Assembly (NCBI RefSeq): GCF_013823385.1
Contig: NZ_PNMA01000014.1
Location: 24,745-88,744 of the forward strand
Reading direction: 5' to 3'
DNA: 64,000 nucleotides
Source: Hyphomonas sp.
GTDB taxonomy: Bacteria > Pseudomonadota > Alphaproteobacteria > Caulobacterales > Hyphomonadaceae
The translations under genes were made by a program, and so were the position numbers. Below are positions 16,016-25,157 of this stretch, one piece after another; within the stretch, counting starts at the first letter, position 1, and each line of letters begins with the position of its first letter. The notes beneath the pieces were generated by a model. The model saw nothing but the letters and a program-made list of their open reading frames with translations, was not told where the DNA came from and searched no databases.

Positions 16016-16774
16016 ATGGCCGGGCACAGTAAATGGGCCAACATTCAGCACCGTAAGGGCAAGCAGGACAAGAAGCGCGCCGTGCTTTTCGCGCGCCTGT
16101 CCAAAGAGATCACCGTGGCATCGAAGATGGGTGGGCCGGACCCGGCCATGAACCCGCGCCTTCGGCTGGCGATTGCCAACGCCAAGGGTGTTTCGGTGCC
16201 CAAGGACAATATCCAGCGGGCGATCGACAAGGGCCAGTCCGGCGGCGGCGCAGACTATGCCGATATCCGCTATGAGGGCGTTGGCCCTGGCGGCGTCGGC
16301 ATCATCATCGAAGCGTCCACGGACAACAAGAACCGTGCCGCCACCGACATACGCACCGCCTTTTCAAAGAATGGCGGCGCGCTGGGTACGACCGGCTCTG
16401 TGTCGTTCAATTTCGACCAGCTTGGCGAGATCGAATATCCTGCAAGCGCCGGAACGGCCGACGAGGTGATGGATGCGGCCATCATGGCCGGCGCACAGGA
16501 CGTGGAATCCGATGAGGATGGCCACTGGATCTACACGGCGCGGGAAGATTTCGCCGCCGTTTCCACTGCGCTGGCCGAGACATTTGGCAACAAGGTGGAG
16601 CCCACCTCGGCGAAGATCATCTGGAAGCCTAAGGTCACGACGCCGGTTTCCGGCGATGCCGCCGACCAGCTGATGAAGCTGCTCGACGTGCTTGATGAGC
16701 TTGATGACGTCCAGAACGTCTATGACAATTCCGAGCTCTCGGAAGAAGAGATGGCGCGCCTGGCTGGGGGCTGA
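16016..16774 (+). CDS. yebC: YebC/PmpR family translation or transcription factor
   Basis: Members of this family are DNA-binding regulators or, in more recent work, ribosome-associated factors that relieve stalling at proline stretches. The 252-residue protein starts with the invariant MAGHSKWANIQHRKGKQD and contains PKDNIQRAIDKG and YEGVGPGGVGIIIEASTDN, which define the family. In many alphaproteobacteria yebC neighbours the ruv genes; here it is about 15 kb from ruvB. Its stop abuts the stop of the convergent CoA-transferase gene. Confidence 0.96.
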   Translation: MAGHSKWANIQHRKGKQDKKRAVLFARLSKEITVASKMGGPDPAMNPRLRLAIANAKGVSVPKDNIQRAIDKGQSGGGADYADIRYEGVGPGGVGIIIEASTDNKNRAATDIRTAFSKNGGALGTTGSVSFNFDQLGEIEYPASAGTADEVMDAAIMAGAQDVESDEDGHWIYTAREDFAAVSTALAETFGNKVEPTSAKIIWKPKVTTPVSGDAADQLMKLLDVLDELDDVQNVYDNSELSEEEMARLAGG

Positions 16775-17950
16775 TCAGCCTTCAGCGCCGAGGCCGAGGC
16801 TCTCTAGAATGCTTTCGGTATCGGCGCCTGGGCGCGGCGGCGGAAGCCGCAGGCTGGCGGGGGTTTCCGAGAAGTGTACCGGATGGCGCATGGTGCGGTA
16901 TTTTCCGGCCTCGGGATGCTCCGCTTCGGTGAAGAAGCCGGTCGAGACGAGGTGGGGATCGCTCAGCACTTCGGCCATGGTATTGTAGCGCATGGCGGGA
17001 ATGTCTGCCTTGTCCATCAGTTCCAGCCACTCATGGGTGGTCTTGGTGGCGCTGACCTGTTCGATCAGGGCATAGAGCGCGCCAACATTTTCGGTGCGGG
17101 CCTGATAGGTTGAGAAGCGTGGGTCTTTAAAGATCTCGGGCATGCCGCCGATGGCGAAGAACTTCTCCCATTGCTCATCCGAGTACGGAACGAGCCCGAT
17201 ATAGCCGTCCTTTGTGGGGTAGGGGCGGCGGTTCGGGTTGATGGAGCGGGTGTAGGCGAGCTTGCCGTTGCCCGGCAGGAATGTCTCTCCATAGAGATTT
17301 TCGACCATGTTGAAGAAGGTGAAGCTCTCCAGCATCGGCACCTGTACGAACTGGCCCTTGCCGGTGCGGGCGCGGTGGAAAAGCGCCGCCAGGGTGGCGT
17401 AGGTGGCGAAGAGGCCCGCCGTCTTGTCCGCTACCAGGGACGGGGCATATTCCGGCCGGCCGCCAGAACGCAGGGCGTTGAGATCGGCAAAGCCAGACGC
17501 GCCCTGAATGAGATCGTCATAAGCCTGGCGGCGCTCATAGGCGCCCCCTTTGCCGAAGCCGGCGCAGTGAACATAGACGATGTCTTCTTTAAGGGCCTTG
17601 ACCTGCTCATAGCCAAAGCCGAGCCGTTCCATGCCGGCGAGGCGCACATTGTGGAAGAACACATCGGCGGTTTTCAGCAGCTCTGTCAGGGCGGTTTTGC
17701 CCTCAGGCGTCTTGGCGTCCAGCGTCATCGCCTTCTTGTTGCGATTGAGCGCCATGTAGATCGGGCCGAGGTCGCCCGTGGGGGAGGCGCCGGCATACCG
17801 CATGGTGTCGCCTTTTTTCGGGGGCTCGATCTTGATGACCTCCGCTCCGAGATCGGCAAGGATCAGCGTCGCAAACGGCCCGAGCACAACCGAGCTCATA
17901 TCTACGATGCGGATTCCGGAAAGCGGGCCAGGGCGGGACTTATCGGTCAT
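16775..17950 (-). CDS. Class III CoA-transferase (CaiB/BaiF family)
   Basis: Family III CoA-transferases move CoA between carboxylic acids. The 391-residue protein begins MTDKSRPGPLSGIRIVDMSS, has ILADLGAEVIKIEPPKKGD, and contains AYDDLIQGASG, where the conserved aspartate acts as the acyl carrier. GGAGG lies seven bases before the ATG at 17950; a longer frame extends upstream but is not protein-like. The substrate cannot be read from sequence. Its position near a feruloyl-CoA-synthetase-like gene, a hydrolase and TonB receptors suggests organic acid catabolism (inference). Confidence 0.93.
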   Translation of the reverse strand: MTDKSRPGPLSGIRIVDMSSVVLGPFATLILADLGAEVIKIEPPKKGDTMRYAGASPTGDLGPIYMALNRNKKAMTLDAKTPEGKTALTELLKTADVFFHNVRLAGMERLGFGYEQVKALKEDIVYVHCAGFGKGGAYERRQAYDDLIQGASGFADLNALRSGGRPEYAPSLVADKTAGLFATYATLAALFHRARTGKGQFVQVPMLESFTFFNMVENLYGETFLPGNGKLAYTRSINPNRRPYPTKDGYIGLVPYSDEQWEKFFAIGGMPEIFKDPRFSTYQARTENVGALYALIEQVSATKTTHEWLELMDKADIPAMRYNTMAEVLSDPHLVSTGFFTEAEHPEAGKYRTMRHPVHFSETPASLRLPPPRPGADTESILESLGLGAEG

Positions 17951-18000
17951 TAAGGGCCTCCATATTTTTTGGCTAAGTGCCTGCAGGCGCCCCGGAAGAT

Positions 18001-18017
18001 CAAGGTGTTCCCTTGGG
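18001..18017. promoter_or_regulatory. CAAGG-N5-CCTTG motif upstream of the CoA-transferase
   Basis: CAAGGTGTTCCCTTG at 18001-18015 lies about 50 bases upstream of the minus-strand CoA-transferase start. A very similar palindrome lies at 25100-25118. It is a candidate operator only. Confidence 0.35.
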
Positions 18018-19445
18018 TTAAAGCGCCAGAGCGAGACGCGCCTCTTCGATGTGATCCGTCTTCGCGTGGAACAGGGACCAGTCATCGGCGTCGGCAATCG
18101 GCGCCCAGAGCGCTTCAACTTCCTCCACCACCAGGCTGACGGGGGATGCATTCTGGAAATAAGCGTTACCAAGCCGTTCCGGGCGGAGAGGTGCGCGCTC
18201 CATCAGCGCGGCGCGGACAGGGGCAAACTGAGCAGTATCGTAAAGGCTGGCCTGGGGTGAGGCTGCTGCCCGCGCTTCGCTGGCGCTGCCTCCAAACCAG
18301 TCGAAGAAGGTCTGGGGCCAGATCGCCCCGCTTTCTGTCATCCAGGCATAAAACGCTTGTAGAAACGAAATGTCAGTACCCGTGTCATTTTTTGGCTCAA
18401 GCCCCAACAGGCGGTGGGTGTGGGCGATGAAGCTGTCCCGATAGACCGTCTCATAAGGCACGAGCGCGTTGGCAAGGCCGTCTGCTTCAGCGAGTAGCAA
18501 CATGGCAGACGCGAGCTGCTGCAGCGCCCAGCCGCCCTGCACCGGCTGGCGGCCAAAGCGGTAAAGCCCCTGGCTGTCGAAATAGGCTGCGGTGAAATTC
18601 GGATCCGATACCGGCAGGAAGCGCCAGGGGCCGAAATCGAAAGTCTCGCCGGTGATATTGAAATTGTCCGTGTTCATCACGCCGTGGACAAAGCCGGCCG
18701 CCATCCACTGGCCAATCATCCGGCCTGTAGCGATTGCAACACATTCGAGGAGATTTGCTGTCCGGAGCGCAATCTCTGGTGCATCGGCTGCCGGGTAGAA
18801 TTCGGCGATGCAGTAATCGACGAGCCGCGCCATGCTCTCCCGGTCCTCATGCCAGGCGCAGCGCTGGAAGGTGCCGAAGCGGACATGGCTATGAGAGAGG
18901 CGCACCAGTACCGAGGAGCGCGTGGGGGAGGGCTCGTCATTCCGGCTCAGCGCCTCGCCCGTTTCGACAAGGCTGAAGGCCTTGGATGTGTTTACCCCGA
19001 GGGCTTCCAGATAGCTGGCTGCCAGGATCTCCCTCACGCCGCCCTTGAGTGTCAACCGGCCATCCCCCTGCCGGGAATAGGGTGTCTGGCCTGACCCCTT
19101 GGTTCCAAGATCAAGCAGACGCCCGGCCTTGTCGCGCAGCTGGGCGAAGAGGAAGCCGCGCCCATCTCCGAGTTGAGGATTATAGGTGCCGAACTGATGG
19201 CCGTGATACCGCATGGCCAGCGGCTCAGGGAGGTTTCCGGGGAGGGCCTCAAAGCGGGCAAAGTGCCTGATCCAGGCTTCCTCCGAAAGATCGCCGAGCC
19301 CGGTTTCGGCCGCCCAGCGCTGGTTGCGCCAGCGCAAAAGCGCGGATGGAAAATCTGCCGGCGCCACTGGATCCGCGAAAGAATCCGCTATCCGAAGGAA
19401 TGGCGCGGCGGCCGAAGAGGGCTGTTCGGGAGGATTGGTCTGCAT
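18018..19445 (-). CDS. selO: Protein adenylyltransferase SelO (YdiU)
   Basis: SelO is a pseudokinase-fold enzyme that transfers AMP from ATP to protein hydroxyl groups and acts in oxidative stress responses. The 475-residue protein has MRYHGHQFGTYNPQLGDGRG, DLGTKGSGQTPYSRQGDGR and the catalytic stretch GFVHGVMNTDNFNITGETFDFGPW (FVHGVMNTDNFNITGETFD core), which carries the Asp/Asn metal ligands. Eukaryotic forms end with selenocysteine; this one ends ARLALAL with no cysteine there. It stands alone, 67 bases downstream of the start of the CoA-transferase gene on the same strand. Confidence 0.96.
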   Translation of the reverse strand: MQTNPPEQPSSAAAPFLRIADSFADPVAPADFPSALLRWRNQRWAAETGLGDLSEEAWIRHFARFEALPGNLPEPLAMRYHGHQFGTYNPQLGDGRGFLFAQLRDKAGRLLDLGTKGSGQTPYSRQGDGRLTLKGGVREILAASYLEALGVNTSKAFSLVETGEALSRNDEPSPTRSSVLVRLSHSHVRFGTFQRCAWHEDRESMARLVDYCIAEFYPAADAPEIALRTANLLECVAIATGRMIGQWMAAGFVHGVMNTDNFNITGETFDFGPWRFLPVSDPNFTAAYFDSQGLYRFGRQPVQGGWALQQLASAMLLLAEADGLANALVPYETVYRDSFIAHTHRLLGLEPKNDTGTDISFLQAFYAWMTESGAIWPQTFFDWFGGSASEARAAASPQASLYDTAQFAPVRAALMERAPLRPERLGNAYFQNASPVSLVVEEVEALWAPIADADDWSLFHAKTDHIEEARLALAL

Positions 19446-19633
19446 GAATTAAACCAGCTTGTGGGTAGGCGGACTAAATTGGATGGGGCCCAAAGGTTCC
19501 TTTTTTGTATGCAGCGCTGCAGCACAAGTCACCCCTTTCCGGGACGTCAATACCGCATAAGAGTGAGACTGAGTCCAATTAATGACAAGCGGCAAAAGCT
19601 TGCGCTTGGACCTCATAAAACGGGAGGAAACGA

Positions 19634-22522
19634 ATGAAGTATTTCAAAGGAGCGCTTCTTTGCGCCTCAGCAATTGCGCTGAGCGGTGCAATGACGGCCA
19701 ACGCTCAACAGGACGATGGCGAGCGCAAACTCAGCACGGTGACGGTCACGGGTTCCTATATCCAGGGTAGCCCGGAGGATGCTGCATTGCCGGTGGATGT
19801 TCTGACAGCGGCAGACCTTGTTCTCGAAGGTAGGCCGTCGGTCACCGAGCTTATCAGGAACCTCGGCGTTTCCTCGGGCGTGGACGGGCAGACGAACCAG
19901 TTTGCCTCGAACGGTCTGGAGGGTACTTCGAACGTTAACCTGCGGGGGCTGGGGCCCGCGCGGACGCTGGTATTGATCAATGGCCGCCGCCATACATTTC
20001 ATCCTTACTCGATCGGTGAGCAGGCCCAGCTTTTTGTCGACACTAACAGCATCCCCTCGATCGCGATCGGCCGGATTGAAGTGCTGAAGGACGGCGCTGC
20101 AGCGCTTTATGGTTCGGATGCGATTGCCGGCGTGGTCAACTTCATTACACGAGATGATCTCGACGGTTTTGAAATTGGTGGTTCCTATCAGACCTTCGAG
20201 GGCACCGATGGCGAATATGATATCTCTGCCGCGTACGGCTTGCAGGGCTCGAATTTCAGCTGGGTCACGTCGGTCGGATATCAGTTCCGCAGTGAGGTGG
20301 CCGTGAACGAGAAGGATTGGGGTGTTCAGCCCTATGCCAACAATCCTGTAGGTGGCTGGTCTGCGATTTCAAATCCGGGCCGGTTTGTACCGCTCGGGAT
20401 TGGCGCAACTGGCCTAACGCCGCTGGCGGCCAATGTGAATGATGTCGGATGCGAGGCTCTCGGCGGAACTCTGGCGCCCACATGCGTCTTTAACTTCACG
20501 CAGTTTGATAACCTTGTGGAGGAAGAGGAGCGTTTTCAGTTCCTGACCGAATATAACAGACAGCTCGGTAACGGCGCTGAACTGCATCTTGAGCTCATGT
20601 ATGCGCAGACGGATGTGCCGACCTGGAAAACCTCGCCTTCCTATCCGCCACAGGTGCTGACGAACCAGGTCGTGCTTGCAAGCCACCCGGCGTTTCAACG
20701 ATACATTGCTGACAATCCAGGAGCCTTTCCGGCGGGGACCGTTGCTGCACTATTCATCGGCCGCTCCTTCGGCCTGGGTGGCTTCCCAGGCACAGGCGGT
20801 GCGCAGGAAGGCAGCCGCGACTACAACACCTGGCGGGGATCCGGATCGCTCACGGGAAGTTTTGACAATGACGTCAATTATGATGTCGGGCTGTCCTACT
20901 CCACGACCGAAGGATACCGGCTCACCAATGACACCTATATCACGGGTCTGACGTCCGCCTTGCGGGGCTTCGGTATCTGTACTGATCCCAATACGGGCTT
21001 TGATCCTGCAACCGGCACTGTTCCTTATGCTGCAGGTTATACCGGATCCCTTGTGGCCGGGCAGGGGACTTGCCAGTATTACAACCCGTTCTCGAATGGA
21101 ATTGCCGCGAACGCCGTGACCGGCCAGGCAAACCCCGGCTATGTCCCGGGGCTTGAGAACTCGGTCGAGCTTGCCGAATGGATGACAGATGGCAGCGAGA
21201 CAACAGCGAAAACCGACCTTCTGGTTTTTGATGCGGTGCTTTCCGGCCTCAGCAATGTGCAGGCTTCTGGCGGCGCCATTGGCTGGGCAGCCGGGGTTCA
21301 GGTTCGCCGCGAGAGCTATAAACTCTCGATGTCTGACCTCACGAACCTAAACGTCACGCCTGGGCCAGGCGGCACGGGGCCGTATTCCTTCCTTGCCGGG
21401 ACTGTGCCAGCAGACAGGGACCAGACGATTTACGCCGTGTTCGGTGAGCTCCAAGTGCCTCTCTTTGACAACCTGGATATGCAGGTTGCTGTCCGGTACG
21501 AGGATTATGGCGGTGCAACGGGATCTACCTTCGACCCGAAGGTCGCTGCCAAATGGCAGGTGAGCGACAGTTTTGCGCTGCGTGGCTCCGCCCAGACGTC
21601 ATTCCGGGGCCCCACGCTCAACCAGCTTGATGGCGTGGGGACAACCTTGCAGTTTGTTTCTGCGGCCTCGGCGTTTAAGGCGATCGATCAGTTTGGAAAT
21701 CCTGATCTGAAACCGGAGTCCGCCTTCAGCTTCAACTTTGGTGGTCTGTTCCAGAAAGGCGGCTTCAACGCCTCGCTCGACTATTACAATTTCGACTTTG
21801 ACGATCCGATTATCGTTGAAGAACAGTCGAATATTGTGGCAGCTGCTGTCGCCGCGTTGCGGGCGGGGGATCTCTCTGCACCGATCCTAAACCGGATTAC
21901 CTTCAATGATCCCAACAATATCATTACCGGCACCGGAACCCCGGCCGCAGGATCAGATATTGCGCGTGTGCGGACGGGAATTGTCAACGGTCCGAATATC
22001 AAGACTTCGGGGATTGACCTCCGCCTCAATAACACATGGGCGGATGGCCCAATGGGCGGGGAGGTTTCGGTTGGCCTCGATGCGACATATATCGTTGAGT
22101 ACAAGGTAGCCCCCTATTTTGTCGAAGGCGTTTCAATCGGCGGCGGTGATTATGTCGGTCAGTTCAACCGGTCGAACTTCACGCGCTCTATGCCGCAGTG
22201 GAAGGCTAACGTGTTTGCCAACTATGCCCTGGGAGACCACAACTTCCGGGCTGTGATGCGCCACATTGACAGCTACAAGGACGAGCGGGCCCCCGCCGCG
22301 CGGGGGGGTGTCGGTGCGGAGATCGATTCGCAAACGACTTTTGACCTGTTCTACAACTGGAAGGCCCCGTTCGAATTCGACATTGGGCTCAGTGTGGTCA
22401 ACGTCACCGACGAAGATCCACCGTTTGCTGCGTTTGATCTGAATTACGATCCTTACACGCACAATCCCTTCGGCAGGACCTACAAGATCAGCCTGACCAA
22501 GAGATTTGGCGGCGGGAGCTAA
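19634..22522 (+). CDS. TonB-dependent outer-membrane receptor (962 aa)
   Basis: An outer-membrane active transporter with a signal peptide (cleavage after MTANAQQ, about residue 25), a TonB-box-like segment STVTVTGSYI, the plug domain (LRGLGPARTLVLINGRRH, EVLKDGAAALYGSDAIAGVVNF) and a 22-strand barrel ending in FGRTYKISLTKRFGGGS. GGAGGAAACGA precedes the ATG. The long barrel and SNVNLRGLGPARTLVLINGRR type plug are common in Caulobacterales and sphingomonads, where such receptors import hydrophobic or carbohydrate substrates; the ligand is not predictable. It is transcribed alone with its own terminator. Confidence 0.96.
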   Translation: MKYFKGALLCASAIALSGAMTANAQQDDGERKLSTVTVTGSYIQGSPEDAALPVDVLTAADLVLEGRPSVTELIRNLGVSSGVDGQTNQFASNGLEGTSNVNLRGLGPARTLVLINGRRHTFHPYSIGEQAQLFVDTNSIPSIAIGRIEVLKDGAAALYGSDAIAGVVNFITRDDLDGFEIGGSYQTFEGTDGEYDISAAYGLQGSNFSWVTSVGYQFRSEVAVNEKDWGVQPYANNPVGGWSAISNPGRFVPLGIGATGLTPLAANVNDVGCEALGGTLAPTCVFNFTQFDNLVEEEERFQFLTEYNRQLGNGAELHLELMYAQTDVPTWKTSPSYPPQVLTNQVVLASHPAFQRYIADNPGAFPAGTVAALFIGRSFGLGGFPGTGGAQEGSRDYNTWRGSGSLTGSFDNDVNYDVGLSYSTTEGYRLTNDTYITGLTSALRGFGICTDPNTGFDPATGTVPYAAGYTGSLVAGQGTCQYYNPFSNGIAANAVTGQANPGYVPGLENSVELAEWMTDGSETTAKTDLLVFDAVLSGLSNVQASGGAIGWAAGVQVRRESYKLSMSDLTNLNVTPGPGGTGPYSFLAGTVPADRDQTIYAVFGELQVPLFDNLDMQVAVRYEDYGGATGSTFDPKVAAKWQVSDSFALRGSAQTSFRGPTLNQLDGVGTTLQFVSAASAFKAIDQFGNPDLKPESAFSFNFGGLFQKGGFNASLDYYNFDFDDPIIVEEQSNIVAAAVAALRAGDLSAPILNRITFNDPNNIITGTGTPAAGSDIARVRTGIVNGPNIKTSGIDLRLNNTWADGPMGGEVSVGLDATYIVEYKVAPYFVEGVSIGGGDYVGQFNRSNFTRSMPQWKANVFANYALGDHNFRAVMRHIDSYKDERAPAARGGVGAEIDSQTTFDLFYNWKAPFEFDIGLSVVNVTDEDPPFAAFDLNYDPYTHNPFGRTYKISLTKRFGGGS

Positions 22523-22529
22523 GTAGGAG

Positions 22530-22562
22530 AACGGCCCTCGATACCGGGGGCCGTTCTTTTTG
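22530..22562 (+). terminator. Rho-independent terminator after the 962-aa receptor
   Basis: GAACGGCCC (22530-22538) pairs with GGGCCGTTC (22549-22557), followed by TTTTT. It ends the plus-strand receptor transcript. Confidence 0.92.
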
Positions 22563-22570
22563 CGTCACCA

Positions 22571-22605
22571 TCAAAGAAAAAGGGCGGCCTGCGGGCCGCC
22601 CTTTG
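22571..22605 (-). terminator. Rho-independent terminator for the minus-strand receptor
   Basis: AAAGGGCGGCC (22580-22590) and GGCCGCCCTTT (22595-22605) form an 11-bp stem. Read on the minus strand it is followed by TTTTCTTTG, so it ends the receptor gene at 22638-24983. It lies back to back with the plus-strand terminator. Confidence 0.88.
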
Positions 22606-22637
22606 AGTTTGGATCCTTGGCCCGATGGCCACTGATC

Positions 22638-24983
22638 TTAGTAGACGTAGGTCAGTTCCAGGCCGAGCAGGCGGCCTTTCTTCATCGGCGAGAAGGTGCC
22701 GCCAGCCGGAAGCGCCGGATAAGAATAGTTCAGACCCGTCGAGTTCGGACCAGGGAAGGGCAGTTGGGTGTCGTTGCCGAGCTGCACTTCGTCGAGGAGG
22801 TTCTTGCCATAGAAGGAGGCAGAGAGGCCATCAACCGGCGTTTCCCAGGTGATGTTCATGTCGACCATATTTGCATCCTGGATCCAGCCGAAGTTGCTGT
22901 CCGTGTACGCAATACGGTCGCGATATTGATAGTTTGCGCGGGCAACGATAGCGCCTGAGGTGCCCAGATCAAACTCCTTCATGAGGCCGAACCCATAGGT
23001 GATCGGCGGCACGCGGGGGAGGTCGAGGTTGAGGTCTGCATCGTTGATAACGCCATCACCATTCAGGTCGAAGAACACCTTATCATAGCCAGCATCCATG
23101 AAGCCGACATTGAACGAGGCCAGAAGCGTATCTGTCACAGCGACGCGGCCGTCAAACTCAAGACCGTAGATCGTAGCGTCAGCTGTGTTGATGATGTTCT
23201 GAACAACGCCGGACGCACCGGCCGTGTTCACTTCGCGCTGCATGTCGCCGACTTCGGTCATGAAGGCCGCGCCGTTGACCTGAATGCGGCCATCTGCGCT
23301 CTGCGCCTTGAAGCCGACTTCGTAGGAATCAACTTCTTCCTCATCGAAGCCGAGGCTACCGGTTTGCGCGACAAACTGGTTGAAGATCGGGATATCGGTG
23401 ATGCGGAAGTTGTAACCGCCCGAGCGGAAGCCCTTGGTGTAGTGACCATAGGTCTGGAGGTTGTCGCTCCAGAAATATTGCAGGCCAACTTTCGGGGTCC
23501 AGTTCTTCCACTCATTGGAATCGCGGAAGCCATTGGGTTCTTGCGCCAATCCGCCGGAGATGAGGCTGATCAGGGCGTTGGTGCCGTCAGGCGAGCATGT
23601 GCCCGCGATCACGGAGCAAGGATTGCGAGGACGGATGTAGATTACGTCGCCCGCCTTTTCCTCCACCGAGTAGCGTACGCCGGCGGTGGCGATCAGCTTG
23701 TCAGTGATGGAATAGTCGATGTTGGCGAAGGCGCCCCAAACGGTGTGATCGAGCTTGCCGCCGCCGTAGAAGCCCCACGGAATGGAAGCCGGGAGCGTGG
23801 CCGGGCGGGTGCTCGGCAGGTTGCGGATCTCTGTATAATCCAGGGTTTGCTCGAAGTAGTAGACGCCCGTCGTCAGGTCCAGCTTGTCGAACGTGCCGGC
23901 ATAGCGCAGCTCGTTGGAGTACTGTTCCTGATTGAACTCGGCATTTGAGTGGAACAGTGTGAAGGGCGTCGCGTCGATGTCGGAGGAGGAAGTCGACTCA
24001 TACTTGCGATAGCCGAAGATGTTGGTGATCACACCATTGCCAAAGCCAACATCCAGATCGGTGCGCAGCGATCCCTGGATGGTTTCGTTTTCGCCGAAGC
24101 CCGGATTGTTGATCGAGAAATCGAAATTGTCGCGGTCATAATAGGCGTGGTTTTTGCCCGAAGGACCATCGGAGCGCGAGTCGGTGTATTCCAGCTTGCC
24201 GAGGAAGGTCAGCGAGTCAGTCGGCATGAATTCCAGCGCGCCGCGATAGGTCAGGGAACGGAGCTGTCCGTGGTTCTCGCCATTGTAGAGGTTCTTGAAG
24301 TAGCCGTCGTCATAGTTGTAGGAGACGCCGAGCTTGCCATTCAGGACGTTTTCGATCAGCGGGCCCGAAACGATAGCCTGAAGATTGCTGTTGGGGCCGC
24401 CGCGGCCGCTGTCGATGGGGCTTTCGATGCTGCTGCGCAGCTTCAGCGAGAATTCGTCGGTCGGGTTTGCCGTGTTGACGACGATCGCGCCGCCCGTGGT
24501 GTTGCGGCCGAAGAGCAGGCCTTGCGGGCCGCGCAGGACTTCGATGCTGTCGAGATCGAACATGTCGACGACAACGCCGTTGTTGACGCCGAGATAGACG
24601 CCATCAATGAAAACGCCGACAGCCGGGTCGATCGACGGAATGGAGGAGTTCACGCCGAGGCCGCGGATTGCGAAGTTGGCCGTGCCGCGCGCGGTGCCCA
24701 CATCGTCGAGCGAGACGTTGGGCGCCGAATAGCTCAGGCTCTCGAGGGTTGTGACGTTAAGGGCGTCCAGCGTGTCTGCGTTGTAGGCCGTCATGGCAAC
24801 AGCGACTGTCTGCACGTCTTCGACGTTTGCTTTTTTGGTGGCGGTCACGGTGACCGTGCCGAGCACGCGATCAATTGCGGATTCGCGCGCGGCCGTTTCT
24901 TCGGGGGTTTCCTGCGCATAGGCGGGGGCGAAGAGGATGAGGGCTGCGGAAGCAGACGTCATCAGCATTTTATTGAGCGTCAT
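22638..24983 (-). CDS. TonB-dependent outer-membrane receptor (781 aa)
   Basis: The protein has a signal peptide (MTLNKMLMTSASAALILFA, cut after AYAQ), a TonB-box-like GTVTVTATKK, a plug domain (FAIRGLGVNSSIPSIDPAVG, IEVLRGPQGLLFGRNTTGGAI) and a barrel ending LGLELTYVY with the terminal aromatic residue needed for assembly. The GRNTTGG plug variant is the subgroup widespread in sphingomonads and Hyphomonadaceae, often near genes for degradation of aromatic, steroid or other hydrophobic compounds. The same-strand neighbours upstream are an alpha/beta hydrolase and an acyl-CoA synthetase, which suggests a common substrate (inference). Confidence 0.96.
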   Translation of the reverse strand: MTLNKMLMTSASAALILFAPAYAQETPEETAARESAIDRVLGTVTVTATKKANVEDVQTVAVAMTAYNADTLDALNVTTLESLSYSAPNVSLDDVGTARGTANFAIRGLGVNSSIPSIDPAVGVFIDGVYLGVNNGVVVDMFDLDSIEVLRGPQGLLFGRNTTGGAIVVNTANPTDEFSLKLRSSIESPIDSGRGGPNSNLQAIVSGPLIENVLNGKLGVSYNYDDGYFKNLYNGENHGQLRSLTYRGALEFMPTDSLTFLGKLEYTDSRSDGPSGKNHAYYDRDNFDFSINNPGFGENETIQGSLRTDLDVGFGNGVITNIFGYRKYESTSSSDIDATPFTLFHSNAEFNQEQYSNELRYAGTFDKLDLTTGVYYFEQTLDYTEIRNLPSTRPATLPASIPWGFYGGGKLDHTVWGAFANIDYSITDKLIATAGVRYSVEEKAGDVIYIRPRNPCSVIAGTCSPDGTNALISLISGGLAQEPNGFRDSNEWKNWTPKVGLQYFWSDNLQTYGHYTKGFRSGGYNFRITDIPIFNQFVAQTGSLGFDEEEVDSYEVGFKAQSADGRIQVNGAAFMTEVGDMQREVNTAGASGVVQNIINTADATIYGLEFDGRVAVTDTLLASFNVGFMDAGYDKVFFDLNGDGVINDADLNLDLPRVPPITYGFGLMKEFDLGTSGAIVARANYQYRDRIAYTDSNFGWIQDANMVDMNITWETPVDGLSASFYGKNLLDEVQLGNDTQLPFPGPNSTGLNYSYPALPAGGTFSPMKKGRLLGLELTYVY

Positions 24984-25099
24984 TTCTGGGAGTTTCCTCT
25001 AGTACTTATCGGTGCCAGCGGTGTCTGGCCCTTGCGAACTAAATAGACAGTTATCAAGCATTTGAAATATTTGCTGCGGCGCAACAAATAGCTTTAAAT

Positions 25100-25118
25100 C
25101 CCAAGTGTTGCCCTTGGG
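25100..25118. promoter_or_regulatory. CCCAAG-N7-CTTGGG palindrome upstream of the 781-aa receptor
   Basis: CCCAAG at 25100-25105 and CTTGGG at 25113-25118 form an inverted repeat about 120 bases upstream of the receptor start, in the 174-base gap after the hydrolase gene. Its core CAAGTGTTGCCCTTG is close to CAAGGTGTTCCCTTG at 18001. It may be an operator shared by both genes (inference). Confidence 0.4.
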
Positions 25119-25157
25119 TCACGAAATAGCGTCCCTTTTTGGAACTAAAGGGGGTTT

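Noticed and set aside
19446..19633. A riboswitch (for example cobalamin) upstream of the 962-aa receptor
   Set aside because: The 188-base leader has no recognisable conserved core of a known riboswitch.
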